64,000 nt of DNA, taken from an uncultured Alphaproteobacteria bacterium (GTDB taxonomy: Bacteria; Pseudomonadota; Alphaproteobacteria; Rs-D84). Every line of letters begins with the position of its first letter. Position 1 is the first letter of the stretch. The notes beneath the pieces are model-generated. The model worked only from the letters and a program-made list of their open reading frames with translations. It was not told the DNA's origin and searched no databases. The stretch spans positions 204,005-268,004 of the forward strand of contig CANBCI010000002.1 of NCBI GenBank assembly GCA_947367055.1, written 5' to 3'. A program made the translations under genes and the position numbers. Positions 1 through 8,625 of this stretch are shown in pieces.

Positions 1-636
1 CCGGTATTGGATGTAAACGTAAATCCAGACTGTCCGGTTATTGGAAAGCGCGGGCGTTCGTTTTCCGACAATCCAAAGCTGGTTGTGCGGTTTGCGGGTG
101 CATTTGGTCGTGGTCTGAATGATGCGGGACTCGCCTATTCCTTCAAGCATTTTCCCGGTCACGGCAGTTCGACCATGGATTCGCATAAAGGCATTACGGA
201 CATAACAAATACATGGCGTGAATATGAGCTGGAACCGTATCGCGTGCTGGCGGCTAAAAATCCGCGCGGTGCAATGGTTATGGTCGGGCATATAATAAAT
301 CGTAATATTGACGATGTTCCGGCGTCACTATCGCCGCGTACAATCGGCATGTTGCGCGACATGGGGTTTGACGGCGTTGTGGTTTCCGATTGCATGAACA
401 TGGGTGCAATATCCAATCAATACGGTCGCCGCGATGCGATTTTTCGGGCGATAAACGCCGGGAATGATTTGCTGGTGTTCAGTAATAACCTGATATACGA
501 TGCATACACCGGCGATGATGTTTATGCAATTATTGTTGATTTGGTAAATAGCGGAGAAATCAAAAAATCCCGTATTCGCGAATCTTATCGTAGAATTATG
601 AAATTAAAGAAATCAATTGGACTAAAACAGCGATAA
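1..636 (+). CDS. nagZ: beta-N-acetylhexosaminidase (GH3, NagZ-like), 5' end outside window
   Basis: Glycoside hydrolase family 3 enzyme, which in Gram-negative bacteria releases GlcNAc from muropeptides during peptidoglycan recycling in the cytoplasm. The frame is open from base 1 (reads PVLDVNVNPD), so the TTG 'start' in the ORF track is an artefact and the N-terminal part lies upstream. Visible family motifs are VLDVNVNPD, the histidine motif KHFPGHG, and the SDCMNMGAI segment that carries the aspartate nucleophile. About 210 C-terminal residues are present, ending with a basic, helix-rich tail. It is followed by a convergent tRNA-Ser gene. Family assignment is firm; whether the substrate is strictly muropeptide is inferred from the NagZ-like KHFPGHG and SD motifs. 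Confidence 0.9.
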   Translation, partial: PVLDVNVNPDCPVIGKRGRSFSDNPKLVVRFAGAFGRGLNDAGLAYSFKHFPGHGSSTMDSHKGITDITNTWREYELEPYRVLAAKNPRGAMVMVGHIINRNIDDVPASLSPRTIGMLRDMGFDGVVVSDCMNMGAISNQYGRRDAIFRAINAGNDLLVFSNNLIYDAYTGDDVYAIIVDLVNSGEIKKSRIRESYRRIMKLKKSIGLKQR

Positions 637-666
637 AATTGATAGTATTCACATGGGCATAAAAAA

Positions 667-755
667 TGGCGGAGCGTATAGGACTCGAACCTATGGACCG
701 ACATAAACCGGTCACAGATTAGCAATCTGCTGCATTACCACTCTGCCAACGCTCC
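667..755 (-). tRNA. tRNA-Ser(GCU)
   Basis: Reading the minus strand gives a complete class II tRNA: acceptor stem GGAGCGT/ACGCTCC, discriminator G, encoded CCA, an anticodon loop TTGCTAA (anticodon GCT), a long variable arm typical of serine tRNA, and a normal T arm (GGTTCGAGTCC). It decodes AGC/AGU. It lies convergent to the nagZ end. Confidence 0.97.
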
Positions 756-836
756 GCGTGGTTGCGTGGGTTATTATAAATGAAGCCGCGGGCAAATGCA
801 AGCGGGAAAATTCACAGCGGCATTTCATAATTATTG

Positions 837-866
837 TTGACAATTTGTGGACCCAAGGATAATAAT
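837..866 (+). promoter_or_regulatory. promoter of the ABC exporter gene
   Basis: A consensus -35 TTGACA (837-842) is followed 15-18 bases later by the overlapping -10 candidates GATAAT and AATAAT. Transcription would start near 870-873, only a few bases before the ATG at 877, leaving no room for a Shine-Dalgarno site. Confidence 0.6.
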
Positions 867-876
867 CTTAACCGTT

Positions 877-2532
877 ATGAAAACATTATTTATCGCGTTA
901 AAGATTGTTTGGGCGGGCGCCGAAACATATAAACTGAAATTTAAGCTGATTCTGTCCCTGCTGGTGGGAATCGCAAATGGTGTCATGCTGTTTTTTCTGC
1001 CGCTGTCATTGGCGTGGCTGGTAAAAGCGCTGACTGACGGGGGCGATGCGTTGTTGTATTTCTGGATTCTGGTGGCGGCGTCATTGATAATGGTGTTGCT
1101 TAAATTTATTCGCAGATTCTTTTTGGAAAGCACAATCAACACCATTCCCACAATAATTCGGGTGCAATATTATAAGAAGTTGTTCGCCCAGTCGTATTCG
1201 TGGCACCTGAATAATAACGCAGGATTTTTCCTGGCTGCATTGAACCAGGTCTGCGGCAGTATCAAACAGTGGCTGCAAACTTTTCCCGATAAATATATTC
1301 CGAATACCGTTATGGGAATTTTGTTTTTTGCGTACACTTGGACAATATCACCCGTAATGTTTTTATTCTTTTTATGTTCACTGGTGGGGGTGATTGTCTT
1401 TGGCAAGGTGCTGCATAATTTGCGTATGAAAATCGCCACCGCAAACACCGTAAAGCAAATTGCATTTGACCGAACATTTATAGACTTTTTGAATAACATC
1501 AGGTCCGTTAAGAAAATGGATTTATTGGACTTTACGTATGGGCGCCTGACGCAGAGAAAAAATGATTTGAATGCACAAAGCGAGAAATTTAGCAGATACA
1601 ACGGTAATCAATGGGGTTTTATAGAACTGTGCATAGAATTATTGTTTCTGATACCGATTGGTTATTTGGTATACCGTGCGGTTATGGGATACGGCGGCAT
1701 AGACACGATTGTTTTATTTGCATCGATGCAGCCGCGCATAGGTGGCCTGACCCAATATATAATGCTGTTTATGGAAGACGTGTCGTTCAGTTATGTGCAA
1801 TATGACATATTGGCGCATCATTTGGAAAAAGTTACGGATTGCAAATCCCGCCACCAAGGTAAATACAGGTGGAAGAAAATAATTTTTGAAAACACCAAGT
1901 TTTGCTTTAAAAAAGACAATGCTTTATTTACCCACTGTGTGCCGAAATTTGTTATAAACAAAGGTGATCATATTGCGGTTGTCGGAAAATCCGGCGAAGG
2001 CAAATCGACATTTTTAAATATGCTGGCGGGGTTGTTTCGGGTTCAGTCCGGCAATACGATGGTTGATGAAAAAACATTTCATGAAATTGGGCCTGATTTT
2101 TTTACGCGAACCGTTGCATATATATCCCAGGATGTAGAGTTGTTTGATATGACGCTGTTTGACAACGTAACCCTGGGGCGGAATGTTTCAAAACGAGAGT
2201 TAGACAAGGTGATTCACGGATGCTGTTTGGATGAATTGGTTCGGCGGTCCGGTACGATGCATATAAATATCGGGGAAAAGGGAATGAAGGTTTCCGCCGG
2301 TGAAAAGCAGCGCATCAATCTGGCGCGCGGGTTGTTGCTAAACAAGGATATTTTGATTTTAGATGAGATTACCGCCAATATTGATGCGGATACGACAAAG
2401 AAAATATGGAATTTTATATTCAGTGAATATAAAGATAAGACAATTGTTGCCGTATCGCATGAAAAGGAATTGTTAAACCATGTTGATCGCAGATTGCGCT
2501 TTGTAAAGGGTGTTGGCCGCGAAGAATTGTAA
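877..2532 (+). CDS. ABC transporter, fused permease-ATPase (type I exporter half)
   Basis: A 551-residue half-transporter of the ABCB/MsbA type. The first ~320 residues are hydrophobic and hold about six membrane helices; the C-terminal third is the nucleotide-binding domain with Walker A GKSGEGKST, a signature segment SAGEKQR (a variant of LSGGQ), Walker B ILILDE and an H-loop histidine in VSHEKE. It probably works as a homodimer in the inner membrane exporting a lipid, peptide or other hydrophobic substrate; the substrate cannot be read from sequence. The ORF track uses a GTG at 847, but that lies inside the promoter spacer, so I take the ATG at 877 (MKTLFIALK). It stands alone, between a tRNA and a terminator. 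Confidence 0.88.
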   Translation: MKTLFIALKIVWAGAETYKLKFKLILSLLVGIANGVMLFFLPLSLAWLVKALTDGGDALLYFWILVAASLIMVLLKFIRRFFLESTINTIPTIIRVQYYKKLFAQSYSWHLNNNAGFFLAALNQVCGSIKQWLQTFPDKYIPNTVMGILFFAYTWTISPVMFLFFLCSLVGVIVFGKVLHNLRMKIATANTVKQIAFDRTFIDFLNNIRSVKKMDLLDFTYGRLTQRKNDLNAQSEKFSRYNGNQWGFIELCIELLFLIPIGYLVYRAVMGYGGIDTIVLFASMQPRIGGLTQYIMLFMEDVSFSYVQYDILAHHLEKVTDCKSRHQGKYRWKKIIFENTKFCFKKDNALFTHCVPKFVINKGDHIAVVGKSGEGKSTFLNMLAGLFRVQSGNTMVDEKTFHEIGPDFFTRTVAYISQDVELFDMTLFDNVTLGRNVSKRELDKVIHGCCLDELVRRSGTMHINIGEKGMKVSAGEKQRINLARGLLLNKDILILDEITANIDADTTKKIWNFIFSEYKDKTIVAVSHEKELLNHVDRRLRFVKGVGREEL

Positions 2533-2561
2533 GCGTTTGTAATTTATTGCGTTTCGAACAA

Positions 2562-2590
2562 AAATCCCCCGAATGGGGGGATTTATTTTT
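2562..2590. terminator. bidirectional intrinsic terminator
   Basis: Stem AAATCCCCC / GGGGGATTT with a GAAT loop, followed by T-rich sequence on the plus strand and preceded by A-rich sequence. It can end both the ABC gene and the convergent gene at 2605. Confidence 0.85.
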
Positions 2591-2604
2591 GATAATAACA
2601 ATAT

Positions 2605-3201
2605 TTATCGTCCTCTGCATCCCGCAAGCAAGTTCGCCTGGAAATCCGAATGACAGACCGCTTTGCTCGTGAACTCTAACATACCGTTACGGGCCTCGAA
2701 GCGCGGGTACCCGCGGTCGTGGACACCGAACCAAGCGGTGCCTTTTAACAATCTTAATGCACCCGTCTGTTTATCTCTTATAATAAGGGTACCAACCGTG
2801 CATTCCCCTTCCTTATCAAACTTTACCTGCTTGCCCGCATATGTCCATTTACCATAACCAGGGAAATCTATGTCTGATACCTGCTTTGTTGCCTGCCCTA
2901 CCTGTTCAAATTCTGGACAACCTTTATCAAAGATTTCTTTCAGTTTTTCCGAATTTTTTGTGTCATTATTATCCCAATATACTTCAATACCATTGTATTT
3001 CTTGGTTAACAATTTTCTCTTTTCGTTATCATATACACATACGTATTTATATTCTTTGCCGAATAATTTTTTTAATGACGCAGTTGTCAACTGCTGTTTT
3101 TTTATTATTGGCGCATCAGCAACCAGAAATTCAATAATCTTATACTGGTTTTCTGATAATTTATAAGTTGTACCATTAATTGTAACCGGTTTCATGTTCA
3201 T
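2605..3201 (-). CDS. unknown protein, tandem paralogue A
   Basis: A 198-residue protein I cannot assign to a family. It has no signal peptide or membrane segment. It is clearly related to the next gene upstream (3272-3850): both contain an IKKxQLT segment followed by a leucine/lysine-rich helix, a CPEF/FPKF segment, and a conserved core of the form D(F/Y)PG..(K/R)W...K(Q/R)(V/I)KFDK.G...VG.LIIR. The core looks like a beta-rich domain. The start is the first of two close ATGs (MNMKP), with AGAG upstream and a consensus promoter further upstream. The two genes each have their own promoter-like sequence, so they may be regulated separately. Function unknown; a lineage-specific duplicated gene is the most that can be said. 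Confidence 0.75.
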   Translation of the reverse strand: MNMKPVTINGTTYKLSENQYKIIEFLVADAPIIKKQQLTTASLKKLFGKEYKYVCVYDNEKRKLLTKKYNGIEVYWDNNDTKNSEKLKEIFDKGCPEFEQVGQATKQVSDIDFPGYGKWTYAGKQVKFDKEGECTVGTLIIRDKQTGALRLLKGTAWFGVHDRGYPRFEARNGMLEFTSKAVCHSDFQANLLAGCRGR

Positions 3202-3225
3202 TTTAATCTCTATCTTGACTTAATT

Positions 3226-3254
3226 ATTATTTAACATGACTTTATAGTTGTCAA
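3226..3254 (-). promoter_or_regulatory. promoter of paralogue A
   Basis: On the minus strand, TTGACA (3254-3249), 17-base spacer, AATAAT (3231-3226). It lies in the gap between the two paralogues. Confidence 0.65.
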
Positions 3255-3271
3255 GTCTTTGGAGACATTTA

Positions 3272-3850
3272 TCATCTGATGTACCCGTTTAACAGGAAAA
3301 CCCTAAAAACCATATACTGTGGATTAAGTATATTGACATAAGAATCGTTCTTGGTCAGCATTGTCATATACGGGGCAAACAGACTGTCGGGATAGTTTAT
3401 ACCAATCCAAGAAGTACGTTTGAATAGTTTCAATTTGCCAGTTGCCTTACTTCTTATTATCAGATTACCAACTACATGATTGCCATTCTTATCAAACTTT
3501 ATGCGTTTATAAGGTTTTGTCCACCTTGCCAATCCTGGATAATCGAATTTTGCAACCGGCATCACCACAGGCATAACCAGTTCAAATTTTGGAAATTTTG
3601 CATTAAATAGCTCATTTAATTCTTCTTTGGAGCTAGTCTGATTAAACTCTAGCCACCATGTTGTCATGTCGTTGTATTGTGGCGGTATCGGTGGCGGTAA
3701 TTCGCTATTGTACTTAATAACAAACTCGCCATAATCTACGCCCAGTAAGTGGTTCAACGCATCTTTGGTCAGTTGTTCTTTCTTGATCGTTGTCGCCTTG
3801 CCGAACATATTTGCAAATGGAATTGTCAGTTTTTGTATAATGCGATACAT
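3272..3850 (-). CDS. unknown protein, tandem paralogue B
   Basis: A 192-residue homologue of the neighbouring 2605-3201 gene, sharing the IKKEQLT segment and the D.PG..RW.....IKFDK core. The start is moved from the ORF-track position (3877) to the ATG at 3850 (MYRIIQ) because AAGGA sits six bases before it, while the upstream start has no such site. A TTGACA on the minus strand near 3896 probably belongs to its promoter. Compared with A it has diverged in both ends and has lost the paralogue's C-terminal Cys residues. No catalytic motif is visible. Function unknown. Confidence 0.72.
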   Translation of the reverse strand: MYRIIQKLTIPFANMFGKATTIKKEQLTKDALNHLLGVDYGEFVIKYNSELPPPIPPQYNDMTTWWLEFNQTSSKEELNELFNAKFPKFELVMPVVMPVAKFDYPGLARWTKPYKRIKFDKNGNHVVGNLIIRSKATGKLKLFKRTSWIGINYPDSLFAPYMTMLTKNDSYVNILNPQYMVFRVFLLNGYIR

Positions 3851-3923
3851 ATCATGTCCTTTAGTATATGCAAGCAATAGCTAAAATTATTCAAATTGTC
3901 AAATGTTTGGTATGTTTAATAAC

Positions 3924-3951
3924 AAAAATCCCGCCATTTGGCGGGATTTTT
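3924..3951 (-). terminator. terminator of the rplM-rpsI operon
   Basis: Stem AAATCCCGCC / GGCGGGATTT with a short ATTT loop and flanking A/T tracts, placed 25 bases after the rpsI stop codon. Symmetric enough to work in both directions. Confidence 0.85.
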
Positions 3952-3976
3952 CGCGTTCGCATGCAAACGGTATTGA

Positions 3977-4456
3977 TTAACGTTTGCTGAACTGGGTTGA
4001 ACGACGCGCCTTGCGGAAACCGTAGTGTTTGCGTTCCACAACACGACTGTCGCGTGTCAGGAATCCCGCCGCCTTTAATGCCGCGCGCAATTCCGGTTCG
4101 GCCTTTTCCAAGGCTTTTGAAATACCGTGTTTAACGGCGCCCGCCTGGCCCGACAGACCGCCGCCCATAACCATGGCGTGAACGTCATACGCACCTTCGC
4201 GTTTTGTAACGCCAAACGGTTGTGCAATAATCATTTGCAGCACCGGACGACGGAAATATTCGGTCATCGGTGTATCGTTGACAATGATGTTGCCCTTACC
4301 CGGCATCAGATAAACGCGTGCAACGGAATCCTTGCGCTTGCCGGTGGCATATGTCGCGCCGGTCAGTTTTACGGATGCAACCGGGGCCTTTTTAACGGCG
4401 GCCTTCTTTGCCGGTGCCGCTTTTTTGGCGGTCGTTGTTTTTTTGGCTTCTGTCAT
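3977..4456 (-). CDS. rpsI: 30S ribosomal protein S9
   Basis: Small-subunit protein uS9, whose C-terminal tail reaches the P-site tRNA. The body has the usual [12 protein letters not shown] start of the fold, [19 protein letters not shown] in the middle and the conserved end RRSTQFSKR. At 159 residues it is longer than the usual ~130 because of an N-terminal Ala/Lys-rich extension ([19 protein letters not shown]) before the conserved domain. Its ATG overlaps the rplM stop by one base (TAATG), so the two are translationally coupled. Confidence 0.97.
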   Translation of the reverse strand: MTEAKKTTTAKKAAPAKKAAVKKAPVASVKLTGATYATGKRKDSVARVYLMPGKGNIIVNDTPMTEYFRRPVLQMIIAQPFGVTKREGAYDVHAMVMGGGLSGQAGAVKHGISKALEKAEPELRAALKAAGFLTRDSRVVERKHYGFRKARRSTQFSKR

Positions 4457-4929
4457 TATTCGCCCCTTTTATTTTTACGGTTCAAGCCTGCGAAATCGAT
4501 AACGACCGGTTTCTGGGCTTCGTGTTTGTGTTCTGCGCCCGCATATACGTGCAGCTTGGTCAATCTCTGGTTCGCCAGGGCAACCGCCGTGCGGCGTCCC
4601 ATCATGCGCTTTACCGCGTTGAAAACCAACTTTTCCGGTTTTTCATTGCGCATCTGGCCCAGGGTGCGTTCTTTCAAAGAACCAGTCCACAGCGAGTGCC
4701 AAAAGAATTTTGTCTTTTCTGCCTTGCGTCCGGACAATGCAATCTTGTCCGCGTTGATGATGATAACGTGGTCACCGCAATCCATGTTCGGCGTCCATGT
4801 CGGCTTGTGCTTGCCACGCAGGATGTTCGCAGTGTATGCCGCCAAACGACCCAGTGTGCAATCGGTTGCGTCAATCAGATACCATTTGGCGTCCAATTCG
4901 CATTTTTTTAACGATTTTGTCGCTGCCAT
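4456..4929 (-). CDS. rplM: 50S ribosomal protein L13
   Basis: Large-subunit protein uL13, 157 residues, close to normal length. Conserved features include [15 protein letters not shown] near the N-terminus, [19 protein letters not shown], and the [15 protein letters not shown] segment. First gene of the standard rplM-rpsI operon. AAGGA lies shortly before the ATG, and a strong promoter lies upstream. Confidence 0.97.
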   Translation of the reverse strand: MAATKSLKKCELDAKWYLIDATDCTLGRLAAYTANILRGKHKPTWTPNMDCGDHVIIINADKIALSGRKAEKTKFFWHSLWTGSLKERTLGQMRNEKPEKLVFNAVKRMMGRRTAVALANQRLTKLHVYAGAEHKHEAQKPVVIDFAGLNRKNKRGE

Positions 4930-4969
4930 TTTGTTTTTTCCTTGGTTTGTTTTTTATTAAAGCGTGCAT

Positions 4970-4998
4970 ATTATTACGGAACCCGGCGGAAAAGTCAA
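4970..4998 (-). promoter_or_regulatory. rplM-rpsI promoter
   Basis: On the minus strand, TTGACT (4998-4993), 17-base spacer, AATAAT (4975-4970), about 40 bases before the rplM start. Confidence 0.65.
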
Positions 4999-5029
4999 GC
5001 AAAATCCATATGGTATAATAATACCGTAT

Positions 5030-6676
5030 TTATTTTTGGTTTTCGCCTTCGTCTTTGTCGCGGTTTATAATCAGGTTTCCAACCGCGCCGCCAATAACGC
5101 CCACGCCGCCGACAATCGCACCGGTTGTCGCCTTCTTTTTTGCGGTGCTTTTTTGTTCTGCGAATTCGGCGGCATCGGTGCTGTCCGTATCCATCAGAGC
5201 CCGTGATACGGATGTGTACGCCCCACCCGTCCGCCCCAGGCTTTCATTGTCGTATAACCCAGAATTTGCCGCATCCAATACTAATTCGGATTCTATGCCC
5301 GGTGTCATTTCCAATGCGGCCTTGGTTTCCTGAAGGCGCTTGGCTAAATTAATATATTCCGCTTTTTGTTGCATTAATGTATTGGCCGCCGGCAGCTCTA
5401 TTTTTTCCGTGCCGCCGCGAATATTGCGCCCCGCACCAAAATCACATCGAAATGTTTCAATATATGCACGCATGTCGGATTCGGCGGCCGCATCGGCATT
5501 TTGTTCGGCCCGCCCCTGCATCAGCATTTGCCCGCCGACGCCCGCGGCACCAATCGCCAGCGCCCCCAGCAGTCTGTTTCCAACGGATTGTTCCCGCGCC
5601 TTGGCGCGTTCGTATTGTTTTTGCAATACTGCGTATTCGGTCGCATCGGATAGAAAATAGAAAAATTCCTTGTCGGACTGTTCATCGATATTTTTTGCGC
5701 GCTCGGTTAAATCTTGTTCACGGCGTTGTAATTCTTGTTCGCTTATATCGGGCGTTTCAGTCACCTGAATTGTTTGAACAGTATTTGTGTTTGCTGACAG
5801 CATATTTTGCATGTTTTTCCAAATTAAACTTGGGGCTACCGCCAGTACGTTGCCGCGTCGGGTGTCCTTGAAACTATCGCGACCGCGGCTGACGATACCA
5901 TATATGGTGTTATTTGCAAAATACGGGCCGCCGGAATTTCCCTGCATTGCATCACAGGTATTGCTGATGATTTTATCATCCGCATATATTCCTGTAAGTT
6001 TGCAGTCCGTGTGCGCCTTTAATTTATACTCCATGTCACAGTCATCGGGATTATCTCCCTTGAAGCATTGTATTGTTTCATCTGTCCAATCCATAAGCAG
6101 TGGTATACCATTTGCCTTGGTGTCTTGCGCGCTTGGCACTATCAGGTTCATAAAGTTTGTTTTGGATAGGCCGTGTTGCTTTGCGTTTTTCTTAAAAATT
6201 TGTTTTAGCTTTTTTATTTCATCATCCTTGAGTATTCGCATATAGCCAAAGCCGGCATTGGTGACGGTCAATATCTTGGATTGGCTGGATACCGTAAACG
6301 TGTTATTGCTGTAAAAATTCGAATCTGTGACGCGTAGCAATGCCCAGTCGTCTGATGCAAAGTCATGGCCATATTGTTCCAGTTTAATTTGCGTTTGTCG
6401 GCCGTCGGATAGTTTGATTGTGAATAATTCGCCAATATGTTTGTTGTTGTCAAAGTCTGTGTCTTCTGTAATGCAGTGACGCGCAGTTAGAATTATATCC
6501 TTTGCGACGTACTGGGCGGTACAGGTGCCATGTTCCCGAGTAAAAAAATACACGATTTGGTTATATGGATAAGAATTCCAATCAACATATTTTCGTTCGT
6601 CAATTGAACCGACGCCACCATGTGCGGTTATGCAATGGGTGGCAAACAGTATGGCCAATAAGTATTTATAAAACAT
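5030..6676 (-). CDS. secreted trypsin-like serine protease (S1/V8 type) with C-terminal extension
   Basis: A 548-residue exported protein. Residues 1-20 form a signal peptide (MFYKYLLAILFATHCITAHG). The first half is a chymotrypsin-fold protease with a visible catalytic triad: His67 in LTARHC, Asp110 in DDWALL, Ser248 in GNSGGP. Several Cys residues could pair in the periplasm. The second half is unlike a protease: a charged, probably coiled-coil segment rich in Glu/Arg/Gln, a glycine/alanine-rich hydrophobic stretch (GALAIGAAGVGG), and near the end a second one (GAIVGGVGVIGGAVGN), which could be a membrane or oligomerisation segment. The substrate is unknown. The gene stands alone behind a structured leader with an intrinsic terminator only about a dozen bases from the start codon, so expression is probably set by attenuation. 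Confidence 0.85.
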   Translation of the reverse strand: MFYKYLLAILFATHCITAHGGVGSIDERKYVDWNSYPYNQIVYFFTREHGTCTAQYVAKDIILTARHCITEDTDFDNNKHIGELFTIKLSDGRQTQIKLEQYGHDFASDDWALLRVTDSNFYSNNTFTVSSQSKILTVTNAGFGYMRILKDDEIKKLKQIFKKNAKQHGLSKTNFMNLIVPSAQDTKANGIPLLMDWTDETIQCFKGDNPDDCDMEYKLKAHTDCKLTGIYADDKIISNTCDAMQGNSGGPYFANNTIYGIVSRGRDSFKDTRRGNVLAVAPSLIWKNMQNMLSANTNTVQTIQVTETPDISEQELQRREQDLTERAKNIDEQSDKEFFYFLSDATEYAVLQKQYERAKAREQSVGNRLLGALAIGAAGVGGQMLMQGRAEQNADAAAESDMRAYIETFRCDFGAGRNIRGGTEKIELPAANTLMQQKAEYINLAKRLQETKAALEMTPGIESELVLDAANSGLYDNESLGRTGGAYTSVSRALMDTDSTDAAEFAEQKSTAKKKATTGAIVGGVGVIGGAVGNLIINRDKDEGENQK

Positions 6677-6687
6677 TTTTTCTCCTA

Positions 6688-6860
6688 TTAAAAACCACCT
6701 AAAAATTCAGGTGGCAGGAGGTTCGAAACTATCCATTGTGAAATAGCGTCGGTTATTTTATATTCACCGACCCTCCTGCATACTACAGGAGATTTTTTGC
6801 CAGTTTTCTGGCGACACAATGGTGGGTTTCGACGCCCCAATGCGACAACTCATCGCATCA
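6688..6860 (-). promoter_or_regulatory. structured 5' leader RNA 1 with terminator (candidate riboswitch/attenuator)
   Basis: Reading the minus strand from the predicted start: a 5' hairpin TGCGA/TCGCA; an outer helix made of TCGAAAC plus CCATTGTG pairing with CACAATGG plus GTTTCGA (15 pairs with a 3x3 internal loop); inside it, hairpins GCCAG/CTGGC, CTCCTG/CAGGAG and GTCGGT/ACCGAC; then CCTCCTG, complementary to the inner CAGGAGG; then a terminator CCACCT/AGGTGG with five Ts. The start codon follows the T tract by about a dozen bases, with its ribosome site between. Same architecture as the leaders at 46048 and 60761. Confidence 0.72.
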
Positions 6861-6865
6861 GTTTT

Positions 6866-6894
6866 ATTTTATATTAAAACAGATTTGCGGGCAA
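6866..6894 (-). promoter_or_regulatory. promoter of leader RNA 1
   Basis: On the minus strand, TTGCCC (6894-6889), 17-base spacer, TAAAAT (6871-6866). Start of transcription would be near 6860, just before the first hairpin. Confidence 0.55.
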
Positions 6895-6896
6895 GG

Positions 6897-6922
6897 ATAA
6901 AAATACCGCCCAATTGGGTGGC
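6897..6922 (-). terminator. argS terminator
   Basis: Minus strand: GCCACCC / GGGCGGT stem around AATT, then ATTTTTAT. About 25 bases after the argS stop and just before the next promoter. Confidence 0.75.
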
Positions 6923-6945
6923 ATGTTAATTTATTTGTGGCGAGT

Positions 6946-8598
6946 TTACATTTCATCCGGCACGACAAGGCCCATAAGGTCAATTGCGCGTGTCAATGTA
7001 TCGCGCGCAATTCGTGCGATATGCAAACGCTGGGTGCGGGTCGCGCTATCCACGTCATCACGTAAAATCGGGCAATTATGATAAAATGTATTCACCAATT
7101 GGCACAAATCATACGCATAGTTCGCAATCATATCCGTTGCCCGGTTGTCAAACGCACTTTGCACCGTGCGCTCGAAATCCAGTATCTCAATCAATAGATT
7201 ACGTTCATCCGTCGTCATTTCGCCCATTTTGGCGGCGGCGGTATCATCTGCTTTTCTTAAAATGCTGTTCAAACGCACGGCGGTGTACAGAATGTATGGG
7301 CCGGTGCGTCCTTCGAAACTGGTTATTTGGTTCGGGTCGAAGATATAATCCGCGCGAACATCGTGCAGTAAATCGTTGAATTTTACCGCCGCCAATGCGA
7401 TTGCCGCAATCGTGTCGTCCGGCAATGTTTTTCCGGCCGCCGCAACGCGTTCGCGCACTGCGTCCGTTGCGGTATCCAAAATATCCAACAATTCCGCCAC
7501 ACCGCCGTCGCGCGTTTTAAACGGTTTGCCGTCGGCGCCGGTCAATGCACCAAAACCTGTATGGAACAGTTCGGCCTGTGTAATATCAGCCAATTTTGCG
7601 GCGCGGAATACTTGGTTAAAGTGCAGATTCTGACGTGAATCTGTAAAGTAGCCGATGATGTCCGGGTTGTCGGTTTTGTTGCGGTAATATATCGCCGATA
7701 AATCCGCCGCGGCGTATGTTTGGGTGTCGCTGCTGGTCCGGAACATCAGTGGCGGCATCGGTGCAGTATCGTCGTCGCGTTTTACATTTACAATCATTGC
7801 CCCGTCGGATTCAACCAGCAGTTTTTTTGATTCCAGTATTTTTTGCGTATCCGCCACATATTCGGCAACGCCGCGTTCACCCATTGTCGCATCAAACGGC
7901 AATACATTCAGGCGGCGCAGCACTTCGTCCATTTGTGCCAGTGATATTTTCATAAACGCGTCGTATATTTCGCGGTATTTTGCATCACCCGCCTGCAGGC
8001 CGGCCGTTACTTCTTTTGCATGCTGCAACCAGGCCTCGTCTTCCTTGGCACGTGCGGTGGACGCCGGATAAATTTTATTTAATTCAGCCGCGCTTTCCGG
8101 CATGCCGTTTTCCAGAATCCATGCGATTATAAGCCCCATCGGCCGCCCCCAGTCGCCGATATGATTATAACTTTTTGTTTTGTGCCCCAATGATTTTGCA
8201 ATGCGGTTGAAAGTATCGCCCACAATCGTCGTACGCAGGTGCCCGATATGTAACGCTTTGCCGACATTATAGCCGCCATAGTCTAAATCAATTTTTTTTA
8301 TTTCGGATGCGGTTGTATCACTTTTCGCACCGGCCGCGTCCCAGATAAAGTCATCGCGCAACTTTATGTTAATAAATCCGGGTCCGGCAACGGATGTTTC
8401 CGCAATAAATGGCAATTCTGCAATTTTTTCGGCAATGTCGCCCGCCAATTCGCGCGGATTTTTCCCGGTGGATTTTGCCATAACCATGGCGGCATTTGTC
8501 GCAAAGTCGCCAAAATCACGGTTGCGGGGAACCTCTAAATTTACAGTTGCGCCCAGTTTTTTATTTATTGATTCAGATACGTGCTTATACAGATTCAT
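6946..8598 (-). CDS. argS: arginyl-tRNA synthetase
   Basis: Class I synthetase charging tRNA-Arg. The 550 residues have the N-terminal additional domain (RDFGDFATNAAMVMA), the HIGH motif as ALHIGHLRTTIVGD, the AELFHTGFGAL region and a C-terminal DALR-type anticodon-binding domain (YDLCQLVNTFYHNCPIL). It ends with the family's LMGLVVPDEM-like tail. The KMSK motif is not obvious, which is common in this enzyme family. The gene lies downstream of the two-component pair, 27 bases after the kinase, so it may be read through from that operon. Confidence 0.95.
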   Translation of the reverse strand: MNLYKHVSESINKKLGATVNLEVPRNRDFGDFATNAAMVMAKSTGKNPRELAGDIAEKIAELPFIAETSVAGPGFINIKLRDDFIWDAAGAKSDTTASEIKKIDLDYGGYNVGKALHIGHLRTTIVGDTFNRIAKSLGHKTKSYNHIGDWGRPMGLIIAWILENGMPESAAELNKIYPASTARAKEDEAWLQHAKEVTAGLQAGDAKYREIYDAFMKISLAQMDEVLRRLNVLPFDATMGERGVAEYVADTQKILESKKLLVESDGAMIVNVKRDDDTAPMPPLMFRTSSDTQTYAAADLSAIYYRNKTDNPDIIGYFTDSRQNLHFNQVFRAAKLADITQAELFHTGFGALTGADGKPFKTRDGGVAELLDILDTATDAVRERVAAAGKTLPDDTIAAIALAAVKFNDLLHDVRADYIFDPNQITSFEGRTGPYILYTAVRLNSILRKADDTAAAKMGEMTTDERNLLIEILDFERTVQSAFDNRATDMIANYAYDLCQLVNTFYHNCPILRDDVDSATRTQRLHIARIARDTLTRAIDLMGLVVPDEM

Positions 8599-8625
8599 TT
8601 TTGATACCCATCCGATTTAGATTTA

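Noticed and set aside
4127-4960. 277-aa ORF opposite rplM/rpsI
   Set aside because: Antisense shadow of two ribosomal protein genes.
6826-6860. Hammerhead-like motif (GATGAG ... CGAAAC) in leader 1
   Set aside because: The required CUGAUGAG core reads GCGATGAG and stem II would have only about three pairs; CGAAAC is used in the outer helix.
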